Source: CAG-103 sp905215475
GTDB lineage: Bacteria; Bacillota; Clostridia; Oscillospirales; Oscillospiraceae
Length of the DNA stretch: 64,000 bases
Direction: 5' to 3'
Assembly (NCBI GenBank): GCA_905215475.1
Contig: CAJMPW010000001.1
Span: forward strand, 186,001-250,000
The notes under the pieces were generated by a model. The model had not been told where the DNA came from, searched no databases, and worked only from the letters and a program-made list of their open reading frames with translations. Shown here piece by piece: positions 42,721-49,578 of this stretch (position 1 is its first letter; the number at the start of each line of letters is the position of its first letter). A program made the translations under genes and the position numbers.

Positions 42721-43803
42721 TCAGGTGCTGCTCTCGGCGGCAAACGGCAGCCGCACCGAAACGAGCGCGCCGCCGCCGGGGGCGTTGCCGATCGTCAGTG
42801 TGCCGCCGGAGCGGGTGATGATCTCGTCACACACGGCAAGACCGATGCCGCTGCCGCGCGCCTTGTGCTTTTCGCCCTTGAAGAACTTTTCCTTCACGTG
42901 CGGCAGTTCGCTGTCCGGGATGCCGGAGCCGTGGTCTCTAAACTGTATGGTAGCAGCTTCACTGTCCGAAAAAACGGACACTTCGATCGTTTTGCCGTCG
43001 CAGGCGTATTTTGCCGCGTTGTCGAGGATGTTGAGAAAGACCTGCTTGAGGCGCTCCGGGTCGCCGGGCACGAGCGGGATCTCCTCCTCGGGCGGGTTGT
43101 AGATGAGCTGCATCCCGTCTTGACGCAGCAGCTCCTGATAGGTGAAGATGGTGTCCTCAAGCTCGCTCTCGATGTCGAGCAGCTCCATGTTGAGGTTGAA
43201 GCGCCCGTCCTGAATACGGGTGAACTCCAGCAGCTCCTCGACAAGGCTCGTCAGGCGCGCAGCCTCCTTGGCGATGATGGCGATGCCGCGGCGGGAGTCG
43301 CCCTGAATGGCGGTGTCGAACATGAGCGTCTCGCTCCAGCCGGTGATGGCGGTCAGGGGTGTGCGCAGCTCATGCGAGATGGACGAAATGAACTCCGACT
43401 GCATCTTTTCACTGCGGCTGATCTCCTGCGACAGCTCATTGATGGCGGTCGCAAGGCGGCCGAGCTCATCGTCGCGCTGCACCGGCAGCTCCGTGCCATA
43501 GCGCCCGCCGGCGATCGTGCGCGTGACCTCCGTGATCTGCTCGACCGGGCGCGACACGCGCCGGCGAAACCACAGCGCGCAGATCATGGCGCCGACGGCC
43601 GCCGCGAGCACGCCCAGCACGATGCCGAGCGCAGTGCTGGTGCGCCCGGTGCTCAGCCCGATGGCGGCACCCGCGGCGACGCACAGCGCCGCGTGCACGC
43701 ACTGACCGATGGCCATGCGCGAAAACAGGTCGCTGAAAAAGGTGCGCAGTGTCTTGTTCTTGGGTTCGGCTGCCGGGATGGGGATGGGGGTGGGGTCCTG
43801 CAT
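42721..43803 (-). CDS. Sensor histidine kinase
   Basis: This 360-residue kinase has two N-terminal membrane helices with almost no external loop (about residues 34-78), a HAMP domain, the phospho-acceptor block SSISHELRTPLTAITGWSETL near residue 140-160, and a HATPase domain (DNAAKYACDGK, DHGSGIPDSELPHVKEKFF, SGIGLAVCDEII). The lack of an external domain points to sensing within or near the membrane. It lies four bases after its response regulator gene. Confidence 0.93.
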   Translation of the reverse strand: MQDPTPIPIPAAEPKNKTLRTFFSDLFSRMAIGQCVHAALCVAAGAAIGLSTGRTSTALGIVLGVLAAAVGAMICALWFRRRVSRPVEQITEVTRTIAGGRYGTELPVQRDDELGRLATAINELSQEISRSEKMQSEFISSISHELRTPLTAITGWSETLMFDTAIQGDSRRGIAIIAKEAARLTSLVEELLEFTRIQDGRFNLNMELLDIESELEDTIFTYQELLRQDGMQLIYNPPEEEIPLVPGDPERLKQVFLNILDNAAKYACDGKTIEVSVFSDSEAATIQFRDHGSGIPDSELPHVKEKFFKGEKHKARGSGIGLAVCDEIITRSGGTLTIGNAPGGGALVSVRLPFAAESST

Positions 43804-43807
43804 GGTC

Positions 43808-44491
43808 TCAGTAGCCCCACTTGTAGCCGTAGCCCCAGACGGTCGTGATGTACTCGGGCTCGGTCGCGTCGTCCTCGATCTTGATGCGCAGGCGGCGGAT
43901 GTTCACGTCGACGATCTTGACCTCGCCGTTGTAGTCCGCGCCCCAGACGGCGTGCAGGATCTCCTCACGCGAGAGCGCGCGGCCGGGATTTTCCATGAAC
44001 AGCTTCATGATCGCAAACTCCGTCTGCGTCAGACGGATGTGGTCGCTGTTTTTATCGAGCGTGCGCGAGCGCAGGTGCAGCACGAACGGCCCGCTCGAGA
44101 GCACGTCCTCGGTGTTCTCGCTGCCGCCGATGCGGCGGTAGAGCGCGTCCACGCGCGCAAGCAGCTCGGCCGGGGAGAAGGGCTTGGTGACATAGTCGTC
44201 CGCGCCGGTCATGAGTCCGGTAATCTTGTCCATCTCCTGGCTCTTGGCGCTGAGCATGAGGATGCCCATCTTCGAGCCCGTCGCGCGGATGCGGCGGCAG
44301 ACCTCGAAGCCGTCGATGTCCGGCAGCATCACGTCGAGCAGGGCGACGAGCGTGTCCGGATTCTGCTTGAGCTTTTCGAGCGCTTCCTCACCCGTGGCCG
44401 CCTCAATGGGCTCGTAACCGGACCGGCGCAGGTTGATGACGACGAAGCTGCGGATGCTGGGCTCGTCCTCGAGTACAAGAATTTTCTTCAT
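43808..44491 (-). CDS. OmpR/PhoB-family response regulator
   Basis: This 227-residue regulator has a receiver domain with acidic pocket VLEDEPS and phospho-acceptor Asp in ALLDVMLPDIDG, Lys in VTKPFSPAELLARV, and a winged-helix DNA-binding domain ending in TTVWGYGYKW. It is the first gene of the pair with the kinase at 42721. An extended -10 (TGATATACT) lies on the minus strand at about 44589-44597. Target genes are not evident. Confidence 0.95.
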   Translation of the reverse strand: MKKILVLEDEPSIRSFVVINLRRSGYEPIEAATGEEALEKLKQNPDTLVALLDVMLPDIDGFEVCRRIRATGSKMGILMLSAKSQEMDKITGLMTGADDYVTKPFSPAELLARVDALYRRIGGSENTEDVLSSGPFVLHLRSRTLDKNSDHIRLTQTEFAIMKLFMENPGRALSREEILHAVWGADYNGEVKIVDVNIRRLRIKIEDDATEPEYITTVWGYGYKWGY

Positions 44492-44670
44492 GTATCCATA
44501 TCCTTTCCAAAGGCGGTGTGTGGGACGCCTTTGCGGTTTGTGGCGTCTGCTTTCCGGGAAAGCAGAGATGTGCAGAAATATTCATTTCAGTATATCACAC
44601 TATTTACAATTGTGGTAGCAAAAAATTACGAATCGTGTTATTCTGTGACACAGGAAACGAGGTGGGTCAT

Positions 44671-45225
44671 ATGGAGCTTTTCTGGACGCAGATCACGGAC
44701 GCGCAGCCGGCGCGCCCTGCGCGCTCAAAGGCGCACGGCAGCGCATGGGGCGTGTCGCTGCTGGCATATGCGGTGCGCGCGGTCTGGGGCATCGCCCTGC
44801 CGGAGACGGCGGTGCTGCCCGGCGGCAAGCCGTATTTTCCGGCGTGCCCGCAGGTGCATTTTTCCGTCAGCCACACGCGCACGGCGGCGCTCGTGGCCGT
44901 GTCGGCTGCGCCGGTGGGCGCGGATGTGGAGCAGGTGCGCCCGCTGCATCCGGCGATGGCGCGGCGGCTCGCGCAGGCGGACTGCGGCGACCTGCAGCCG
45001 TTCGAGCTCTGGACGCTGCGTGAGAGCTGGTTCAAGCTCACGGGCGCGGGCGACCTGCGCACGATCCCGTTCCGGCGTGCAGACGGGGTGCTCGTCCCGC
45101 CGGAGGCGGGGGCGCTCTGCCGCGTGTATGACGGCATTCCCGGCTGCATGGCCGCCGTGTGCTCGTTTGCCGAGCAACCGCCGGAGCGGCTGCGGTTCGT
45201 GCCGCCGCGCGAGATTTGCACTTGA
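44671..45225 (+). CDS. Short 4'-phosphopantetheinyl transferase (Sfp-type)
   Basis: This 184-residue enzyme transfers phosphopantetheine from CoA to a carrier-protein serine. The Sfp-superfamily motifs are VHFSVSHTRTAALVAVSAAP, VGADVEQVRPL (Mg-binding Asp and Glu) and LWTLRESWFKLTG (equivalent to WxxKEA). It is shorter than Sfp (about 220 residues), lacking part of the N-terminal lobe. ACGAGGTGGG precedes the ATG. No NRPS or PKS genes are nearby, so the acceptor is unknown. The tRNA-Leu promoter overlaps its last codons. Confidence 0.87.
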   Translation: MELFWTQITDAQPARPARSKAHGSAWGVSLLAYAVRAVWGIALPETAVLPGGKPYFPACPQVHFSVSHTRTAALVAVSAAPVGADVEQVRPLHPAMARRLAQADCGDLQPFELWTLRESWFKLTGAGDLRTIPFRRADGVLVPPEAGALCRVYDGIPGCMAAVCSFAEQPPERLRFVPPREICT

Positions 45226-45250
45226 AATATGCACCCGGCTGTTGTATAAT
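45222..45250 (+). promoter_or_regulatory. Consensus promoter of tRNA-Leu
   Basis: TTGAAA (45222-45227), 17-base spacer, TATAAT (45245-45250). The -35 box contains the TGA stop codon of the transferase gene. Confidence 0.88.
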
Positions 45251-45265
45251 CAAACGACCGCATTT

Positions 45266-45350
45266 GCCGGTGTGATGGAATTGGTAGACGTGCTTGACTC
45301 AAAATCAAGTGCCGCAAGGCGTGCCGGTTCGAGTCCGGCCACCGGCACCA
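45266..45350 (+). tRNA. tRNA-Leu (anticodon CAA)
   Basis: An 85-base class II tRNA with acceptor GCCGGTG/CACCGGC, anticodon loop CTCAAAA in a CTTGA/TCAAG stem, a long variable arm, T-arm with TTCGAGT and encoded CCA. It reads TTG codons. It sits at the left edge of the AT-rich region with the TIR gene. Confidence 0.96.
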
Positions 45351-45386
45351 AAAGCAGTTGATTCAAAATGAAATCAACTGCTTTTT
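45351..45386 (+). terminator. Terminator of tRNA-Leu
   Basis: AAAGCAGTTGATT and AATCAACTGCTTTTT form the stem and tail. Confidence 0.88.
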
Positions 45387-45613
45387 CTATGCTTACATAC
45401 TTGTTTTAACGTTGAGAGGCGGACGGGATTCTGTCACTAATTGAATGAAATATTAGCGAACGCTATGCTGTTACGTAGGTTTATGCCGAACGTCTGAACA
45501 AATCCATTAAATCCTAAAAGCCCCTATAAAAATACATGTAAAGATGTGACCTGTTTTGCTTATTATGTTATAATTCGTCTGTAGCCAGCAGATAAAGCGG
45601 AAAGGATGTTAAT
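45387..45613. other. AT-rich junction upstream of the TIR gene
   Basis: Base composition drops sharply after the tRNA terminator. No gene is seen. A TATAAT at 45569-45574 with GTGACC 17 bases upstream (45546-45551) is a possible promoter for the TIR gene. Confidence 0.6.
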
Positions 45614-46561
45614 ATGAAAGACTTTTTTATAAGTTATACAGGCGTAGATGAACATTTTGCAACTTGGACTGCTGAATTGTTAGAATCAAATAATTATAGT
45701 GTTACCATACAGGCATGGGATTTTAGAGCGGGAGATAATTTCGTTTCCAAAATCAATGAAGCTTTAACAGAGTGTAGGATGCTGATAATCATTTTATCAA
45801 ATAACTATTTGCAATCAAAATGGTGTGAAGCAGAGTGGACGTCTAAGCTTGCTGAGCAGACGCTGTTGCAAGAAAGACGAATCATTCCCATCCGCATTGA
45901 ATCCGTCGATTTGAAAGGGTTGTTGTCTCCAATTATTTATATCGATATTGTTGACAAAAGCGAAGAGGATGCTAAACAAGCAATACTGGATGGGCTCAAA
46001 AATCGTAAACAGAGAAAATCTAACGGCTACCCATCATATTATAATCTTGAGCACAAAGAAATTGACATTGATTACTATGTTAATGAATCATCCATAATCT
46101 ATATTAAAACTTGCAAATCGAAAGTGCTGGTAGGTGGTAAGAATAGAATACATAACAGAATTACATGGTTTGCCGATGAAACAATTGAGCTTTCTTCTTT
46201 AACACCTGGGGCGCATATTGAAATCCTTAATTTGAGAGACACAAATTTGAACTACAACATTGTATTTGACCATCTGCTTGGAACCGGAGAGGAAATAGGG
46301 TTCCGTGTGAAAGCGGTCTTAAGCAATAAAAATAAACATTTTTCCAACTTCTTTTCAACAGAAGTCATTACGCCGATTGAAAATTTAAGTATACATCTTA
46401 CATTGGCCGATGAATCTGTAAATGAAGTATTTACGCAAAAAATTGCAAGTAGCCCAATGAACATCCGGACGCAGCCGCCTGTCAAGCACCAATATTACAC
46501 GCCCTATCATTGGCGTATCAAGAAACCAGAATTGAACTTTGAGTATAAAATTTTCTGGTAA
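45614..46561 (+). CDS. TIR-domain protein with unknown C-terminal beta-rich domain; candidate immune effector
   Basis: The 315-residue protein has a TIR domain at residues 1-135: FISYTGVDE (box 1), AWDFRAGDNF (BB-loop region), MLIIILSNNYLQSKWCEAEW with the putative NADase Glu74 in WCxxE, then RIIPIRIE. Residues about 140-315 form a beta-rich domain (KEIDIDYYVNESSIIYIKTC, IELSSLTPGAHIEIL and further strands) that I cannot assign. There is no membrane helix or signal peptide. Bacterial TIR proteins commonly degrade NAD+ in anti-phage defence (for example Thoeris or CBASS effectors), but no ThsA, cyclase or other partner is next to it. GC content is near 38 %, with A/T-ending codons unlike all neighbours, a sign of horizontal transfer. 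AAAGGATG precedes the ATG. Confidence 0.88.
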   Translation: MKDFFISYTGVDEHFATWTAELLESNNYSVTIQAWDFRAGDNFVSKINEALTECRMLIIILSNNYLQSKWCEAEWTSKLAEQTLLQERRIIPIRIESVDLKGLLSPIIYIDIVDKSEEDAKQAILDGLKNRKQRKSNGYPSYYNLEHKEIDIDYYVNESSIIYIKTCKSKVLVGGKNRIHNRITWFADETIELSSLTPGAHIEILNLRDTNLNYNIVFDHLLGTGEEIGFRVKAVLSNKNKHFSNFFSTEVITPIENLSIHLTLADESVNEVFTQKIASSPMNIRTQPPVKHQYYTPYHWRIKKPELNFEYKIFW

Positions 46562-47044
46562 ATAGGAGAAGGACTCCGTTAAAAAATAGCACAATTCTTA
46601 TTTCGTATTTCTGCAAAAATCAGAAAAAATCAGGTGCAAGTACATCCGGGATACGCCATATTCAAGAAGCTTTCCGAGGAGTGGATATGCGAGTTATTCG
46701 CTACTTGTCAGCCTTAAAAACTGTTTAAACTACGGCCAGCTATGCTTGGGCCATTGTCTGGAATTCTTTGACTTCTGATTGCATATTAATCATATTAACA
46801 TTATAGAAGGTGGCTTTCAGCGGGCGGTGCAACAGCACCGCCCGTGTTTTGTCTTTCTGTCGGCAGCGCCAAGACGGCCAGCAAGTTCTTCGCCGACTCC
46901 CGGCGCCTCAAGAGCTGCACCACGCCCGGCGAGCCCCCGCGCAAAAGACACAGACTGGACACAGGTTCTTTTCAAAATCTTCAACATTCGTACCGGTACG
47001 GCGGATATACTAACTTGGTGAATGAATGAGGGAGGTCTTGCACC
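46562..47044. other. 483-base region between the TIR and bile-salt-hydrolase-like genes
   Basis: The first 240 bases are AT-rich and hold short, stop-riddled fragments but no recognisable gene. A hairpin terminator (46822-46850) marks the return to high GC. The GC-rich part (46860-46960) has open codons in several frames but no start with a ribosome binding site, and may be a gene remnant. GATATACT at 47004-47011 may be the -10 of the next gene. Confidence 0.55.
46822..46857 (+). terminator. Terminator at the right side of the AT-rich region
   Basis: GGGCGGTGC-AACA-GCACCGCCC stem followed by GTGTTTTGTCTTT. Confidence 0.75.
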
Positions 47045-48013
47045 ATGTGTACCGCAGCGACTTACTGCAACGGCGATTTTTATTTCGGCCGCAACCTTGA
47101 CTACGAATTTTCCTACGGCGAGCACGTGACGATCATGCCGCGCAACTATCCCATCCGCCTGCACAGCGGCGCGCTCGACCGGCACCATGCCATGATCGGC
47201 ATGGCACATATTCAGGATGACTACCCGCTTTATTATGACGCGGTCAACGAAAAGGGACTGTGCATCGCGGGGCTGAACTTTGTCGGCAACGCGGTGTATC
47301 CGCCGGTGACGCGGGGCGTGGCCTCGGTCGCGCAGTATGCGCTCATCCCGTGGCTGCTCGGCACGTGCGCCAACGTCGCCGAGGCGCGCAGTGCGCTTGC
47401 GCGTGTGGTCATCGACGGCACGCCCTTTGCTCCCGAGCTGCCGTGTGCGCAGCTGCACTGGCTCGTTGCCGACCGCAGCGGCTGCATCGCGGTCGAGTCC
47501 ACGGCGGATGGTCTGCACGTTTACGACGACCCTGTCGGCGTGCTGACGAACAACCCGCCGTTCCCGCAGCAGATGGCTGCGCTGCGCAATTACACCCGCC
47601 TGAGCGCCAGCCAGCCGCCGGCGGATTTCTGCGGTGTGCCGGTCACGCTCGACAGCCGCGGCATGGGTGCGTTCGGCCTGCCGGGCGACCTGTCGTCGCC
47701 CTCGCGCTTTGTGCGCGCGGCGTTCGTGCGCGCCAACGCCCGTTCGGAGCGGACGGAGGACGCCAACGTCAGCCAGTTTTTCCACATCCTCACGAGCGTG
47801 GAGCAGCAGCGCGGCTGCTGTGAGCTGGACGACGGTCAGTTTGAGATCACGCTCTATTCCAGCTGCTGCAACGCGGATCAGGGCATCTATTATTACACGA
47901 CCTACGACAACCGCCAGATCACCGGCGTGAAGCTCCATGCTGCCGATCTCGACAGTGCGCGGCTCACGGCGTATCCGCTCGTGGACACGCAGCAGATCCG
48001 CTGGGAGAACTGA
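47045..48013 (+). CDS. Choloylglycine hydrolase family protein (bile salt hydrolase or penicillin V acylase type)
   Basis: This 322-residue Ntn-hydrolase cleaves amide bonds with an N-terminal cysteine exposed by removal of Met. The catalytic set is in place: Cys2, Arg16 and Asp19 (FGRNLDYE), Asn170 (LTNNPPFPQQ) and Arg221 (SPSRFVRA). The block AGLNFVGNAVY near residue 75 is typical of bile salt hydrolases of gut bacteria. Deconjugation of glyco- or tauro-bile acids is the likely role; acyl-homoserine lactone or penicillin V hydrolysis cannot be excluded. There is no signal peptide. GAGGGAGG precedes the ATG. A terminator follows. Confidence 0.93.
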   Translation: MCTAATYCNGDFYFGRNLDYEFSYGEHVTIMPRNYPIRLHSGALDRHHAMIGMAHIQDDYPLYYDAVNEKGLCIAGLNFVGNAVYPPVTRGVASVAQYALIPWLLGTCANVAEARSALARVVIDGTPFAPELPCAQLHWLVADRSGCIAVESTADGLHVYDDPVGVLTNNPPFPQQMAALRNYTRLSASQPPADFCGVPVTLDSRGMGAFGLPGDLSSPSRFVRAAFVRANARSERTEDANVSQFFHILTSVEQQRGCCELDDGQFEITLYSSCCNADQGIYYYTTYDNRQITGVKLHAADLDSARLTAYPLVDTQQIRWEN

Positions 48014-48044
48014 ACCCGTGCCGCGCACCAAGAATATAACTCCG

Positions 48045-48073
48045 AACAGCCCGCCTTTCGGCGGGCTGTTTTG
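48045..48073 (+). terminator. Terminator after the bile-salt-hydrolase-like gene
   Basis: AACAGCCCGCC and GGCGGGCTGTTTT form the stem and tail. Confidence 0.85.
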
Positions 48074-48135
48074 CGCATTCGGCAGGAAATGCGTAGGAGA
48101 AATGTGCTTTTCTGGTCGGATTTTTAAATATTTAA

Positions 48136-49518
48136 ATTGACGCGGAGGCCAAGCAGAACACGTCCGAGACCTTCAGTTGGGATACCGCGACGAGCAAGGT
48201 CAAGCCCGCGGCTACCTATACGGAGTTCACCAGCGCAAACCGCTGCCTGATGACCACCGGCGTGTATCAGTACACCGTGCGCGGCGCCGTCATGACGATC
48301 TGGCCGCAGCGCACGGCGGAGAGCGTGCGCATCGAGGAGCTGGATGCTTATTATGCCGCGCACCCCAAGCAGGCGGCCGATACGCCGATGACCGGCGCGT
48401 TTGCGGATAAGAACCTGCTGATAATCATGCTCGAGTCGATCGATGATTGGCTCGTGACGCCGGAATATATGCCGAACCTCTGGCGGATGGAGCAGGAGGG
48501 ACTGTATTTTCCCAATTACTATGCGCCGATGTTTCTCTCCGCCTGCACGTTCAATACCGAATTCACGGCCAACACCGGACTGATCGCGCCGATGACCGGC
48601 GCGCGCAACGCGGAATACGCCGAAAATGCAATGCCGTATTCGCTGGCGAACCTGTTTCGCAATGCGGGCTATCGCGCCGAGTCGTATCACTCCGCGAGCC
48701 CGAGCATCTATAACCGCGGCGAGATCCATCTGAATTTCGGCTTCACGGCCTACAATAATTTTGTCGACCTCGGCATGGATGACTATATGTGCGACTCGCA
48801 GCTGCTCAACGGCTACGATAAAATCGTCTCGGACGAGCCGTTTTTCAGCTTCCTCATCACGTATTCCGGTCACGGACCGTACACGGCTGAGCTGCAGAAC
48901 ATCGCCGAGCCGCACCTTGCGCGCGCCCGCGCGGTGATCGACTACAGCGCCGTGCCGTTTGCGACCGAGGCGCAGAAGGAGGAATACACCCATGCCGTGG
49001 CGCACGCCATGGAGACGGACGCCTTCATCGGTGATCTGCGCGAGCGCCTGGAGGCCGACGGTCATGCCGGGGACACGGTGCTCATGATCTTCACGGATCA
49101 CTACTGCAAGTATTTTTCCGACGCTGAGTTCATCAGCGCCATCAAGGGCGAGACAGACCACAATATGCTCTTGAACGTGCCGTTCGTGATCTGGACGGAG
49201 GGCATCACGCCGCAGGTCTCCGAAAAATACGTCAGCACGATGGACATCGCGCCGACGATCGTGGACCTGTTCTCGCTGGACGCCGACCTGCGCTATTATA
49301 TCGGCAACGATATCTTCGGCCCGGACGGCGGCGTGGTCTATTTCCGCGACTATGCGTGGTATGACGGCAAGACCTACGACACCGGCAGCGGCGACGCGAC
49401 CGACCCGTCTGTGCTGGCCATGCGCCGGCAGGTGCGTGAACAGGTCGATGTCTCGCAGGACACGTTCCGCTATGACTACTTTGCCCATCTGCAGCAGCGC
49501 GGTCTCTCAGGTCAATAA
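48136..49518 (+). pseudogene. 5'-truncated LTA-synthase-like sulfatase gene
   Basis: The open frame encodes about 460 residues of the extracellular domain of an LtaS/MdoB-type phosphotransferase of the alkaline phosphatase superfamily: DKNLLIIMLESIDDWLVTPE (metal-binding Glu), SACTFNTEFTANTG (nucleophile Thr region) and VLMIFTDHYCKYF (metal-binding Asp-His). The five N-terminal membrane helices of the family are missing. The frame opens at 48136 right after a TAA in an AT-rich junction, with no start codon or ribosome binding site until the ATG at 48250, which is inside the conserved domain and has no site either. The gene has therefore lost its 5' half and is probably not functional. A fused start from an upstream frame is not possible because of the stop at 48133. 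Confidence 0.75.
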
Positions 49519-49528
49519 AACCGCAAGC

Positions 49529-49568
49529 AACAGCGCCCCGGATGCATCGCATCCGGGGCGCTGTTTGG
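49529..49568. terminator. Bidirectional terminator between the sulfatase remnant and the kinase gene
   Basis: AACAGCGCCCCGGATG and CATCCGGGGCGCTGTTT form a long stem between convergent genes. Confidence 0.88.
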
Positions 49569-49578
49569 TATTCGGGAG

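Noticed and set aside
46620..46790. Transposase remnant in the AT-rich tail behind the TIR gene
   Set aside because: Short peptides in three frames looked vaguely transposase-like, but no catalytic motif or inverted terminal repeats could be found.
46844..47029. Open frames in the GC-rich stretch before the bile-salt-hydrolase-like gene
   Set aside because: Several overlapping frames exist but none has a ribosome binding site or a recognisable motif, and the stretch is probably leader or a gene remnant.
45266..47044. Integrative element attached at the tRNA-Leu 3' end
   Set aside because: No integrase gene is present and I found no second copy of the tRNA 3' end to the right of the AT-rich region, so insertion by a tRNA-targeting integrase is not supported by the sequence shown.
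48250..49518. Intact soluble sulfatase starting at ATG 48250
   Set aside because: There is no ribosome binding site before this ATG, and the frame continues upstream with family-like sequence to the AT-rich breakpoint.
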